DNA of 64,000 nucleotides from Flavobacteriales bacterium (GCA_016710685.1 JADJVC010000034.1:124001-188000); one strand, 5' to 3'. Counted from the stretch's first letter, positions 1-8,216 are shown. Notes: generated by a model from the sequence alone, not told the origin. Translations and numbers: made by a program.

Positions 1-3000
1 TGTCCTCGCTCAAACGTTGACGCATGCGCAATTGCGCCAATTCCCTTCGACCTTTGATTCGTTCCAACTCCAAGGCCTCCAAGTTCCGCTTGTTTTTTTG
101 CCTGTTCACGAGCAAGGCAAATATGCCGATCAACAGCAGCGCCGCAATTCCCGTGGTCGAGAGGGTCGTTCTGCGCAGTGATCGGTCGATCGCCAATTGT
201 GATTCGCTGCGTTCACGGTCCGTGCGCTGCGTTTGCAAGTGCTGGCCATTGTCCAACATCACCCGGAGCGTCGCCAGTGCTGCACGGTCATCAATGGTCC
301 GCATTGCACTGTCCAAGTGTTGCCATTGCTGCCAGGAACCGTAGGCCATTTCATATTGACCAAGTGTTTCTCGAAGAAAACTGGCCTGCTCAAAGAACTT
401 GCGCATGCTCGACCGGTTGAGGGTGCTGTCCGAACGCAGGAACGTAAGGCCTTCATCCAAGGCGTGTATTGCGGCTTCACCTCCTTCTGTACGCAGCATG
501 TACAGCGCTCTGACCGGTTGGGCATCGAGGTAAACATCGGATGAACCGCTGCGGAGGGATTGCGCCCGGGCGGAGTCGAGCATTGGCAATATGAAGGGTG
601 CGGGTCCCTTGACCAAGGCAGCGCGAGCCAGGCCAAGGTTCGCCAATGCCATGGCCCGCTCATCGCCATCCCGTATCGCTCTTTCAAGCGACCGCGTGAA
701 ATGGAACTGTGCGCTGTCGATCTTGCCCAGGTTCAACAAGCACTGGGCAATGTTCGCATCGATGTGGTAGTCCTTCACCACGGGGTAGGCGCTTTCGGAG
801 TTGGGCGGCAGCCATTGTGCAGCTGTCCGGAACCACGGCAAAGTGATCGCATCGTTATTCAGGTTCTCGTTCAACAATCCGATCATGTTGAAGGTCGTTG
901 CTATGAGGAGACTGTCATTCATCACCTTCGCCAATTCGAGTGATCGGTTCACATCGGCGATGCCCATATCGTAAAGACCTTGGTAATACATCTCCTTGGC
1001 CCGGGCCATCAGGAGGTGGTACATGAGGTGGTCGTCGTGGTGTGGTTCGGCGATCGCAATGGCCGCGTTGATGGTGTTGATCCGCTTCGTCGGTGGATCA
1101 CCCAATGGTACTTTTGAGAAAAGCTGGTCGAGGACCGGGTTCTGATATGGGATTTTCCCTTGACCGGTCACCGCTGTAGCGAAGCAGAAACAGGCGATCA
1201 CCAATGACCCGGTCACGATGCGGCGCGACCGTTCAGGGTCCGGTTTCGCAGGCTGTTCCGGACCTGCACAAGGCAGGAATACTTCCAAACGCGGTGGTCC
1301 TTCAGTGGGTGTTCGGAGCCAGCCTCCGATACGTGATACCTGCAAGTGGTGGTCCGCGATGTGTTCGACGAGGAGGGATCGTTGTACGGCGATCACCTCC
1401 GTGTTGCAGCTGATGGAAAGCAGGAGTCCTTGGTCCCATCGCAATTCCAGTTTCAAGCCATCATCCTCATCACTTTTGTTAAGAGCGTTCAACGCATCCC
1501 GCACCACGGGCCAAGCCAAGTGGCGTAACTCGGCATCCGCGGAAAGCTTAGGCCAGCCTCCTGCATTTTTAATGATGATGGAACGGTCGTGCTGCGCACA
1601 AAAGATGCGGGCGCGATCGGTAACGTAGGTAACCAGCTCCTCGATCGATCGATCGTACGGGCCCAACGACCAGAGGATGTGCCGCATACTGGCCATGAGG
1701 TTGCCTGCGATGGCTGCCAAGTTCCGCGTGCGCATTTGTTCGGCATGGTCGCTGCAGAGGTCCGCTGCCAGCTCGCTGTTCAGCTTGAGGGCGGAAAGGC
1801 CGGCCCCCAGATCATCGTGCAGGTCCTCGGCCACTTGCTGCCTGATCTGCAGATCGGCGATCTGGCGTTCCTGTTCGGCTTGGATCACCGCGAGCCGTGC
1901 GAGGCCTCCTTTCTGCCTGCTTCGGGCTATGAAGAAGAGCACCAACGTAGCGAGCAGGATCAGCAAGAAACCGGCACCGGTCAATAAGACCAAACGGGTC
2001 CGTTCCTCGGCCTTTACTTCCGCCACTGTGATCAGCGCGCGATCGCGTTCTTCCGCCAAGCCTGCGTCCGTGATGTGCATTTCCCGCAGAATATTTTCGG
2101 CGGTATTCGCCCTTGCGACCTGCATAGTGCGATCAAGCTCTCCCCAAGACCGTGCGGTAGCAAGTGCGGCTTTGTAGCGACCGGTTTTTGCCAGCGACCG
2201 TACTTCCGACCCCAAAAAAGCCAATACGCTCCGCGCTGCGATGTCGTCATGCGCATTCATAACGGCATGGCCCGCGTTCAAGCTTCCCTGCATGTCTTCC
2301 GTCCTCCCGGCATCGGCATAGGCTTCGGCCTTGGCCGCCAACGCATCCAGCAATACATCTCGGGCACCATGAGACGTGGCAACGGCGATGCTTCGATCGA
2401 AAAGGACCAATGCACTGTCCAGGTTCGTACGGATCTTTTCCAAGCGACCGAGTTGCAATAGCGCCAATGCTTCCCCCCGTGGAACACCGGCGCTTTGGGC
2501 CAATGCGAGCGAACGCTCCTGGCAGAAAAGCGCGCTGTCGATCTCGCCGAGGTTGGCCCAGCATAACCCCAGATTGCCGTAAATGCGGTACGGCGTGGCC
2601 AACGGATACACATGACCAGTGCGTGCAGGGTGCCATCGCAATGCTTCTTGCAATAAACCGACCCCTTGAACATTGTCATGGTGCTCTTCCAAAAGGACGG
2701 CCACTTGGTTCAGCGAACTGGAGATGAGCGCGCTGTCGTTCAGGTCGATGGCAATTCGGCGCGCGGTTTCAGCTTCCACCATGCTTTCATCCAGCAGACC
2801 TTGATAATAAAGTTGTTCGCTACGGTATCGCCGCATGAAGTAGATCACGCGTGGATCGCTTTCCGGCCCTGTTTTTCGCAGGGCGGCATCGATCAACTGC
2901 AGATTCCCCGGAGACCCGTTCACCTGCAATTGCTGCGTAAGGGCATCGAGCTGTGCCGACCGGAAGGCGGGCTGCGCGTTGCAGGGCTTCGGCACGAAGG

Positions 3001-3112
3001 CGATCAGCAGGATGAAGAGCAAGTACGGGCGGAACATGCCCCGAAAGTTCGGAAGGAAGTGGGATCCAAACGGCATGGGCATTTCCGGGTGCCTGAAACG
3101 GGTGAAAGACAT
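1..3112 (-). CDS. Tandem TPR/histidine-kinase protein, partial (runs off left edge)
   Basis: One reading frame stays open from 3112 to the window edge (at least 1037 residues). Module 1 has a hydrophobic leader (about residues 28-46), a TPR-like helical sensor region (about 60-350), a membrane segment (about 374-396), a coiled coil, and a HisKA_3-type box LHDDLGAGL with candidate phospho-histidine His432. The ATP-binding part that follows is degenerate: I see no clear glycine boxes before it ends near RLEVFLP. Module 2 follows without a stop. It begins with a signal-like segment SLVIACFCFATAVTG (about 636-650), a second TPR region and a membrane segment (about 985-1004), and is cut just before its expected histidine box. 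ATG at 3037 is an equally good start because it puts the leader at the N-terminus; GTG at 1216 could start module 2 separately. The role is inferred to be extracytoplasmic sensing with phosphotransfer to an unseen regulator. Confidence 0.75.
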   Translation of the reverse strand, partial: MSFTRFRHPEMPMPFGSHFLPNFRGMFRPYLLFILLIAFVPKPCNAQPAFRSAQLDALTQQLQVNGSPGNLQLIDAALRKTGPESDPRVIYFMRRYRSEQLYYQGLLDESMVEAETARRIAIDLNDSALISSSLNQVAVLLEEHHDNVQGVGLLQEALRWHPARTGHVYPLATPYRIYGNLGLCWANLGEIDSALFCQERSLALAQSAGVPRGEALALLQLGRLEKIRTNLDSALVLFDRSIAVATSHGARDVLLDALAAKAEAYADAGRTEDMQGSLNAGHAVMNAHDDIAARSVLAFLGSEVRSLAKTGRYKAALATARSWGELDRTMQVARANTAENILREMHITDAGLAEERDRALITVAEVKAEERTRLVLLTGAGFLLILLATLVLFFIARSRQKGGLARLAVIQAEQERQIADLQIRQQVAEDLHDDLGAGLSALKLNSELAADLCSDHAEQMRTRNLAAIAGNLMASMRHILWSLGPYDRSIEELVTYVTDRARIFCAQHDRSIIIKNAGGWPKLSADAELRHLAWPVVRDALNALNKSDEDDGLKLELRWDQGLLLSISCNTEVIAVQRSLLVEHIADHHLQVSRIGGWLRTPTEGPPRLEVFLPCAGPEQPAKPDPERSRRIVTGSLVIACFCFATAVTGQGKIPYQNPVLDQLFSKVPLGDPPTKRINTINAAIAIAEPHHDDHLMYHLLMARAKEMYYQGLYDMGIADVNRSLELAKVMNDSLLIATTFNMIGLLNENLNNDAITLPWFRTAAQWLPPNSESAYPVVKDYHIDANIAQCLLNLGKIDSAQFHFTRSLERAIRDGDERAMALANLGLARAALVKGPAPFILPMLDSARAQSLRSGSSDVYLDAQPVRALYMLRTEGGEAAIHALDEGLTFLRSDSTLNRSSMRKFFEQASFLRETLGQYEMAYGSWQQWQHLDSAMRTIDDRAALATLRVMLDNGQHLQTQRTDRERSESQLAIDRSLRRTTLSTTGIAALLLIGIFALLVNRQKNKRNLEALELERIKGRRELAQLRMRQRLSED

Positions 3113-3172
3113 GATTTTCAAGCGCCATGGGCATGCGACCAGCTTCGGAGAACGACTTTCCGAATTTGACGG

Positions 3173-3349
3173 ATGATGAAGTATGACGGCGGCCTACGCC
3201 AAGATTTTCAGGGCACGGACTGGCCCATCTCCAACATGGGTTCTTACCTTAACTTCAGCAAGCAACTGGATTTGCCGGAAGACCGCAAGGAGATGATCTT
3301 GTGGAAGAATGCGGCGGAGTTGTTCAAGATCGATGTTGGGGCGTTGTAG
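3173..3349 (+). pseudogene. C-terminal remnant of an amidohydrolase-family (Amidohydro_2) gene
   Basis: A 58-codon frame starts at ATG 3173, directly after an in-frame stop at 3167-3169. It reads like the last part of a metal-dependent amidohydrolase: GTDWPIS matches the family's GSDWP-like strand, and LPEDRKEMILWKNAAELF matches the closing helix with its NAA.LF motif. The usual 280-300 preceding residues are absent, because upstream lies the oppositely oriented kinase gene. It is therefore best read as a 3' gene fragment without function, left by a rearrangement. It could instead be a small expressed protein, but it lacks every metal ligand of the family. Confidence 0.55.
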
Positions 3350-3379
3350 GAATCCGCTTTCCGGAACTGCATTTGCCGG

Positions 3380-3811
3380 TCACACCCCCCTGAGCCAACT
3401 GAACAGAAGGATCCAGAACAATGTTCCCAGTATCAAAGCGGCCAATCGTTGCCGGTACTTTTTCTTGTAGTTCCTTCGGTCAAGATCCGAAAGTCCGAGT
3501 TTGTAGTTCAATTCGTTCCGGATTCCACTGATGTATTTAATCGCGATCATGAACGGAGCACCCAAAAAGACGAGCAGCAGTTTCCAGAACGGATAGCTCT
3601 CTTTTGCATGCCGTTCACGCAGTTCCTCATGAGCGAGCGATGCCTTCGAGAAGGACTTTTCCTGCACCTTTATCGCTTCCGGTCCCACGCCTCGTTTTGC
3701 CAATTCCATCCGGGCCAAGGCACGTGCTTCGGGCTGCCAAGACGCGGCATCCGAAGTCATCTTCAGTAACTCCTGCGTGCTCCGTTCGGAGATTGGCGGA
3801 TGGAAATCCAT
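3380..3811 (-). CDS. Hypothetical membrane protein, 143 aa
   Basis: I do not recognise this family. The N-terminal 60 residues are helical and charged (STQELLKMTSD, then ALARMELAKRG), resembling the short helical repeats that precede membrane anchors in other Bacteroidota proteins. Two hydrophobic segments follow, at about 73-92 (FWKLLLVFLGAPFMIAIKYI) and 124-140, separated by a basic loop rich in Lys, Arg and Tyr. It lies 10 bp downstream of the next leftward gene and is the last member of a four-gene leftward run that starts at 4711, so it is probably co-transcribed with the toxin-antitoxin pair. Confidence 0.6.
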   Translation of the reverse strand: MDFHPPISERSTQELLKMTSDAASWQPEARALARMELAKRGVGPEAIKVQEKSFSKASLAHEELRERHAKESYPFWKLLLVFLGAPFMIAIKYISGIRNELNYKLGLSDLDRRNYKKKYRQRLAALILGTLFWILLFSWLRGV

Positions 3812-3821
3812 CGTAGCCCGA

Positions 3822-4127
3822 TCAAGCCTTCACCATGCGTGCTTGGCGATGGACCATGTACAGGATTTCCGCAGCAGCAAAAGCATCCCGTTTCTTGAAC
3901 ATGAAGTGGCTCTCTTCCACCAAGGCCTCACCCGGTCCATACACTTGCCACCACCATGAATTGCGTTCCATTTGCTCCACGCGTAGCATGTAGCCGTCCT
4001 CGGTTTTTGCCATGAAGTCGTCATCACCAGCCACCGTTTTAGAAGCACCTGCGGTGGTGAGCCAAGTGACTTGGGCGTATGCGTTGGGGCGGATCGGCAT
4101 GTGGCAAAGATCACAGCATCTCCGCAA
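3822..4127 (-). CDS. Hypothetical protein, 101 aa, in the RelE operon
   Basis: No family recognised. The protein starts with a cysteine cluster (RRCCDLCHMP) that could bind metal. It continues with a compact alpha/beta-like region rich in Trp and Tyr (NSWWWQVYGPG) and ends in a helix with AAAEILYMVHRQA. No membrane segment or signal peptide is seen. The start codon at 4127 lies 17 bp inside the end of the RelE-like gene, so translation is probably coupled to the toxin. A start at Met10 would remove the cysteine cluster. It could be an accessory component of the toxin-antitoxin operon; this rests on position only. Confidence 0.55.
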   Translation of the reverse strand: MRRCCDLCHMPIRPNAYAQVTWLTTAGASKTVAGDDDFMAKTEDGYMLRVEQMERNSWWWQVYGPGEALVEESHFMFKKRDAFAAAEILYMVHRQARMVKA

Positions 4128-4443
4128 GTGCGATCAAATGGTCTCGCTCGCTTTCGCTGATGTTTTCTTTTTCGGATTTGTCATACATGGTCAACAGCAC
4201 AACAACCTTCTTCACAATGCGCACATACGTGATCACCCTTGCTCCGCCCGACTTGCCTTCACCTTTTGAGGTGATCGCCAAGCGTACTTTGTAACATCCC
4301 TTACCGATAGGAGTACCGATCGGTGCGTCACTTGCAAGTTGTTCACCGAGCTGCTCCACGTCATCCTTCAAGGACCGGTACTTCTTCGAAAGCCGCTTCA
4401 GTTCCCGAACGAAAACCGGTGAAGGAATGACCTTATAGGTCAT
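4111..4443 (-). CDS. RelE/ParE-superfamily toxin
   Basis: The protein has 110 residues, a typical length for this family. The N-terminus SPVFVRELKRLSKKYRSL is the amphipathic helix pair of RelE-like ribonuclease toxins. The middle holds a basic strand CYKVRLAI, and the C-terminus VVLLTMYDKSEKENIS is a signature of RelE/HigB-like proteins, followed by a helix. Family members are mRNA interferases (RelE) or gyrase poisons (ParE), and the sequence alone does not decide which. The start overlaps the upstream gene by 11 bp, as expected for an antitoxin-toxin pair in which the antitoxin comes first. Confidence 0.8.
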   Translation of the reverse strand: MTYKVIPSPVFVRELKRLSKKYRSLKDDVEQLGEQLASDAPIGTPIGKGCYKVRLAITSKGEGKSGGARVITYVRIVKKVVVLLTMYDKSEKENISESERDHLIALAEML

Positions 4444-4711
4444 CCAAAACTTCCCTTAAGGTCGGCAGTTTTTTCTTCCCGGAAAAGTGGTCCTCAACGG
4501 ATTTGAAAGCTTCCGTTAGATCCTTCATGAAGCGTTTTTCAGCAGCCGTCAACGGCGCTTTTGGCTTCGGTTTGGGGTTGCGCTTGGCAGCGGCTTTGCG
4601 CACGACCTTCTTCGGGTCGCGCTCCACCTCGATGCCTTCCACGCTTTCGAGAAGAGCTTCTACCTTCTTCTCACTCCGTGGGTCGTTGATATGGATGATG
4701 AGCCGTGTCAT
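4433..4711 (-). CDS. Putative antitoxin partner of the RelE-like toxin
   Basis: A 92-residue, strongly charged protein. Residues 1-32 (MTRLIIHINDP, then ALLESVEGIEVE) form a likely beta-alpha-beta fold. A Lys/Pro-rich linker follows (about 38-55). The C-terminus (AEKRFMKDLTEAFKSV, then LPTLREVLDDL) looks like the toxin-wrapping helices of RelB-type antitoxins. It precedes the toxin and overlaps it by 11 bp. I see no classical helix-turn-helix, so if it autorepresses it may use an N-terminal ribbon fold. Its start codon faces the aldehyde dehydrogenase gene across about 90 bp, which makes the two units divergent. Confidence 0.65.
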   Translation of the reverse strand: MTRLIIHINDPRSEKKVEALLESVEGIEVERDPKKVVRKAAAKRNPKPKPKAPLTAAEKRFMKDLTEAFKSVEDHFSGKKKLPTLREVLDDL

Positions 4712-4764
4712 GGTTCTTCAAAGTTACGGCTTTGGTCGATCTTGGCTACAAGGTGCCATGGCAG

Positions 4765-4797
4765 TTGGCAGGACTGAACCATGGGCATCTATCTTTA
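4765..4797 (+). promoter_or_regulatory. Candidate Bacteroidota promoter of the aldehyde dehydrogenase gene
   Basis: TTG at 4765-4767 and TATCTTTA at 4790-4797 (consensus TAnnTTTG) are separated by 22 nt. The -7 element ends 6 nt before the ATG at 4804, implying an almost leaderless transcript. The last base of the -7 element deviates from consensus. Confidence 0.35.
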
Positions 4798-4803
4798 CAA
4801 CCC

Positions 4804-6258
4804 ATGGCAAAGCAAAAAACCACCGACTGGCAACTCGCCCCCGCTCCTGAAAGCAAGGACCACTTCAAACTGAAGGAGCAGTACGAGCTCTTCATCGGCG
4901 GCAAGTGGGTGAAGCCGAAAAGCGGCAAATACTTCGACACCATCAACCCGGCCAACGAGCAGAAGCTCGCGCGCATCGCCGAGGCCAATGCCGCCGATGT
5001 GGACGCCGCCGTGAAGGCCGCCCGCAAAGCCTTCGAAGGGCCGTGGGGCAAAATGCCCGCCAGCGAACGCGCCAAGTACATCTTCCGCATCGCGCGCCTG
5101 ATGCAGGAAAAAGCTCGCGAGCTCGCCGTCATCGAGACCATGGACGGCGGCAAGGCCATCCGCGAAAGCCGCGACATCGACATCCCGCTCGCCGCTGCGC
5201 ACTTCTTCTACTACGCCGGCTGGGCCGACAAAATTCCTTACGCCTTCCCCGGTAAGCAGACCAGTCCGCTCGGCGTGGCCGGCCAAGTGATCCCGTGGAA
5301 CTTCCCGCTTCTCATGGCCTCGTGGAAACTCGCTCCCGCGCTGGCCTGCGGCAACACCGTGGTGCTGAAGCCCGCCGAGACCACACCGCTCACCGCGCTC
5401 ACGCTCGCCGAGATCATCCAGGAAGCCGACCTGCCCGAAGGCGTCGTCAACATCGTAACCGGCGCGGGGGCCACGGGCGCCGCGGTGGTCAACCATCCCG
5501 ATGTCAACAAGGTCGCCTTCACCGGCAGCACCAACGTGGGCAAGCTCATCCAGCGCAGCACGGCCGGCAGCGGCAAAAAGCTCACCCTCGAGCTCGGCGG
5601 AAAAGCGGCCAACATCATCTTCGCCGACGCCACCATCGACCAGGCCGTGGAAGGCATCGTCAACGGCATCTACTTCAACCAAGGCCACGTGTGCTGCGCC
5701 GGCAGCCGCCTCTACGTGGAAGAAGCCGTGTACGACGAAGTGGTGCGCAAGCTCAAGCACCGCATGAAGAGCCTCGTCGTGGGCGACCCGCTGGACAAGA
5801 ACACCGACATCGGCGCCATCAACAGCAAAGAGCAGCTCGGCACCATCAACAAGTACATCAAGATCGGCCAAGAAGAAGGCAGCGACATGTACCAGCCCAC
5901 CTGCGACCTGCCCGGCAAAGGCTTCTGGTGCCGCCCCACGCTCTTCACCAACGTGGCCCAAAGCGCGCGCATCGCACAAGAAGAGATCTTCGGCCCCGTC
6001 CTCGCCGTGCAAACCTTCCGCACCATGGACGAAGTGCTGCAAAAAGCCAACAACACCCCCTACGGCCTCAGCGCCGGCGTGTGGACGGACAAAGGCAGCA
6101 AGATCTTCAACATGACCACCAAGCTCCGCGCCGGCGTCATCTGGGCCAACACCTTCAACAAGTTCGATCCCACCTCACCCTTCGGCGGGTACAAGGAAAG
6201 CGGCTACGGACGGGAAGGCGGCGTGCATGGATTGAGCGCGTACCTCAACTTGAACTGA
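4804..6258 (+). CDS. NAD(P)-dependent aldehyde dehydrogenase, catalytic subunit type
   Basis: A 484-residue ALDH with the full catalytic set: PWNFP (oxyanion Asn166), LELGGK with general base Glu264, and NQGHVCCAG where Cys297 aligns with the nucleophile. The cofactor motif GSTNVGK lies at 241-247 and the C-terminus has the usual SPFGGYKESGYG. It oxidises an aldehyde to the acid with NAD(P)+; the substrate cannot be read from the sequence. The ATG at 4804 is chosen because the longer frame to 4705 adds 33 residues with no family match and overlaps the divergent antitoxin start. A second, catalytically empty ALDH-like gene lies at 12628 and may be its partner. Confidence 0.93.
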   Translation: MAKQKTTDWQLAPAPESKDHFKLKEQYELFIGGKWVKPKSGKYFDTINPANEQKLARIAEANAADVDAAVKAARKAFEGPWGKMPASERAKYIFRIARLMQEKARELAVIETMDGGKAIRESRDIDIPLAAAHFFYYAGWADKIPYAFPGKQTSPLGVAGQVIPWNFPLLMASWKLAPALACGNTVVLKPAETTPLTALTLAEIIQEADLPEGVVNIVTGAGATGAAVVNHPDVNKVAFTGSTNVGKLIQRSTAGSGKKLTLELGGKAANIIFADATIDQAVEGIVNGIYFNQGHVCCAGSRLYVEEAVYDEVVRKLKHRMKSLVVGDPLDKNTDIGAINSKEQLGTINKYIKIGQEEGSDMYQPTCDLPGKGFWCRPTLFTNVAQSARIAQEEIFGPVLAVQTFRTMDEVLQKANNTPYGLSAGVWTDKGSKIFNMTTKLRAGVIWANTFNKFDPTSPFGGYKESGYGREGGVHGLSAYLNLN

Positions 6259-6276
6259 GCAATGCGGAACGCTGTC

Positions 6277-6298
6277 ACATCGAGCGGAGTCGAGATGT
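6277..6298. repeat. Short interspersed palindrome with TCGA ends
   Basis: An imperfect inverted repeat, with ACATC and GATGT as its ends around GAGCGGAGTCGA. This is the type of short palindrome that is scattered between genes in many Bacteroidota and other bacteria. It lies 19 bp after the aldehyde dehydrogenase stop codon. Confidence 0.45.
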
Positions 6299-6307
6299 GG
6301 GCGTGCC

Positions 6308-6413
6308 CCCTTGCCCAAATGCGGCAAGGGGTCGGGCTATCCGCTGCAAGTCCGCGCACCCCCGGCCTACGAGCCGGGGTCGCTGTGGGCTTTCCGCTTC
6401 TATCCCTCACGCG
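6308..6413. repeat. Structured intergenic repeat, left copy of a 28-bp direct repeat
   Basis: The segment holds three layers. A perfect 8-bp stem (6308-6315 with 6323-6330) may end transcription of the upstream gene. A 7-bp stem CCCCGGC/GCCGGGG lies at 6360-6366 and 6373-6379. A 28-bp tail at 6386-6413 recurs with one mismatch at 8136-8163. The two tails bracket the 6432-8099 gene pair. The layout resembles imperfect-dyad recombination or cassette-border sequences, but no clear integron core site is present, so that reading is an inference. Confidence 0.55.
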
Positions 6414-6431
6414 AAACCATGCACTACTAAC

Positions 6432-7355
6432 ATGAGACCTGACCAAGCCGAAAGAATGGAATACAATGTGGACTATTCCCAAGACACGGAATACTCCGCA
6501 CACGCACGACTTCTCCAAAGCAAGTGGCGTCATGCAAAAGGCTATCCAATGGGCAAGTATGGGAACTACTTGGAAGGCGCATTTGCCAAGACAGCCAAGG
6601 TAAATTTCTTGACCAAACGAATTCAGGCCTTAGCAACGGATGAGATGATCAATGCCAAGTCATCGAAGGCACTTTATGACGAAGGGCGCATGTGGTCGAA
6701 TCTACTTTCGTCGCAACCGCTATGCTTCAATTTATTTGGCGAACTGTCCCATGACATGAAAGCGGCGACAGCTTGTTTTCGTCAACTATTTCCGGACCGC
6801 ATTCAACATGTGAACGCAGTTCGATTTGAGTATTCCCCGGGTCGAGAAAATCCCAAATACACTGGAGATCGCTCAGCCTTTGACGTGTTTGTCGAGTATG
6901 AGCGGGATGGCATAAAAGGGTTCATTGGAATCGAAGTGAAGTATGCGGAAGCTCTCCGTGAGGAGAGTGCTAAAAATGCCGAAGCATCATTCCGAAAGCA
7001 CCGTGGGCGCTATGAAGAATTATCGCGCCCGGAACTCGGCGTTTTTAAATCAGATAGCATTGAACGACTTCGACGACCTCCACTTTCACAGATTTGGCGG
7101 GATCATTTACTAGCCATAGCTTTGATGGAGCATGAGAGTCGGACCTATGAAGAGGGTTTATTCGTGTTTCTCTTCCCCTCTCAGAATCGGCAATGTCAGA
7201 ATGGTGTGGATGCATATGCCCAGCACTTGGCAAGCCCTGATACTATGTGCAATCGCTTTTCTCCGAGATACTTGGAAGAATTCATAGACACGATTGCCGA
7301 TTATTTCGGAACTGAATGGAGTAATGAACTAAAGTCGAGATATCTCGGAACGTGA
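6432..7355 (+). CDS. PD-(D/E)XK nuclease-family protein (PGN_0703-like)
   Basis: A 307-residue protein. The nuclease core is visible as SAFDVFVEYERDG followed by FIGIEVKYAE, giving candidate metal ligands Asp151, Glu168 and Lys170. The N-terminal region with KGYPMGKYGNYL and the later SQIWRDHLLAIAL resemble uncharacterised restriction-type endonucleases of the PGN_0703 group. Base composition is lower in GC than the surrounding core genes, which suggests transfer. The gene is followed after 21 bp by a membrane-anchored coiled-coil gene, and both lie between two copies of a 28-bp repeat. A DNA-defence role is plausible but not shown by the sequence. The start is the first ATG after the upstream repeat. 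Confidence 0.75.
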   Translation: MRPDQAERMEYNVDYSQDTEYSAHARLLQSKWRHAKGYPMGKYGNYLEGAFAKTAKVNFLTKRIQALATDEMINAKSSKALYDEGRMWSNLLSSQPLCFNLFGELSHDMKAATACFRQLFPDRIQHVNAVRFEYSPGRENPKYTGDRSAFDVFVEYERDGIKGFIGIEVKYAEALREESAKNAEASFRKHRGRYEELSRPELGVFKSDSIERLRRPPLSQIWRDHLLAIALMEHESRTYEEGLFVFLFPSQNRQCQNGVDAYAQHLASPDTMCNRFSPRYLEEFIDTIADYFGTEWSNELKSRYLGT

Positions 7356-7376
7356 ACCTCATAATAACTTGCGGCA

Positions 7377-8099
7377 ATGAAGGAGCTTATCCTCGAATTG
7401 CTAAAGACGAATCCTGGCATCGGCACGGTTGCACTTACGGCAGTGGTTCTTCCAATTGCCATCCTCTGGATGACGAATCGCCAGAATGCGAAACTCATCG
7501 AACGTGATCATGAGAATGAGTTGAAGCGCGCGGAGTTTTTAAGGAATCTCGAAGGCACTTCAGCTGAAGGAGTGAAGAAGGCGGATCACGAGAGGCTGGT
7601 ATATTCCTCTTTGGTCAAGATTCTTTTTGAAGTGCAAACTTTGCACATTGCACTTTCAGGCTCTTGCGTGGATTACAAGTGCGTAGACGATGCTATGGAG
7701 AGGTTTCGAACCTCTTTTGCCAAGTATCAAGAGGCCATTGCTGACAATCAACTCTTTCTGTCCTCCACGGTAACGAACTTGTTGTACCGCTTCTATCAGG
7801 TACTTGGTCAAGTTATGGTCGATCTCAAGAACCTCAAGGATCAAGAGCAGTATGAATTAGCCGTTGCCTGCGTTTATGAATCATCTCAAGACTTGGCGAA
7901 TCAGATCATAGCTATTCAAGACGAGTTCAATAAGCATCGAAAGGGCGTCGAGGAGGAGGTGGAGAAAGCTGACCTGTCCAACTTTAGGCAATGTTGCGGT
8001 CGGGCTCCGTCTGCGGAGAGGCAACGGCGCTTCCAGGAAGCAAAGGCGAAGATGAGCGAGCTTCCAGAACCTCTTGCTGGCACATTGGTCACGCAGTAG
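7377..8099 (+). CDS. Membrane-anchored coiled-coil protein, unknown function
   Basis: A 240-residue protein. One N-terminal transmembrane segment (about residues 12-33) is followed by a charged coiled coil (about 36-75) and a helical cytoplasmic-type domain of about 130 residues with CVDYKCVDDAMERF and LSSTVTNLLYRFYQVLG. The tail is charged and contains a CC pair. I recognise no enzyme motif. It lies 21 bp behind the nuclease gene, has the same lower GC and shares its repeat borders, so the two probably act or move together. Its form recalls the membrane partners found in some two-gene defence systems, but this is context only. Confidence 0.65.
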   Translation: MKELILELLKTNPGIGTVALTAVVLPIAILWMTNRQNAKLIERDHENELKRAEFLRNLEGTSAEGVKKADHERLVYSSLVKILFEVQTLHIALSGSCVDYKCVDDAMERFRTSFAKYQEAIADNQLFLSSTVTNLLYRFYQVLGQVMVDLKNLKDQEQYELAVACVYESSQDLANQIIAIQDEFNKHRKGVEEEVEKADLSNFRQCCGRAPSAERQRRFQEAKAKMSELPEPLAGTLVTQ

Positions 8100-8135
8100 G
8101 CCGCACTCTGGCGAACGTTCCCGCTCGTGCCTAGT

Positions 8136-8163
8136 TGGGCTTTCCGCTTTTATCCCTCACGCG
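8136..8163. repeat. Right copy of the 28-bp direct repeat
   Basis: Matches 6386-6413 at 27 of 28 positions (one C to T change). The upstream structured part of the left copy is only partly present here. It closes the segment that holds the nuclease and coiled-coil genes. Confidence 0.6.
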
Positions 8164-8216
8164 GACCCAGTGCCGCTAGAAACGCTCAATAGCTGATTTA
8201 ATACCTTGGCCCGAGC

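Noticed and set aside
4795..6042. 415-aa minus-strand frame inside the aldehyde dehydrogenase gene
   Set aside because: It is the antisense of a high-GC gene with clear ALDH motifs; the antisense product is His/Asp/Val-biased and matches nothing.
6308..6413. Integron attC site
   Set aside because: Imperfect dyads and a repeat copy are suggestive, but I cannot place the required core sites and there is no integrase; kept only as a structured repeat.
5295..7355. 686-aa plus-strand frame joining ALDH sequence to the nuclease
   Set aside because: Its first 380 residues are an Arg/His-rich off-frame reading of ALDH; only the part from ATG 6432 is protein-like.
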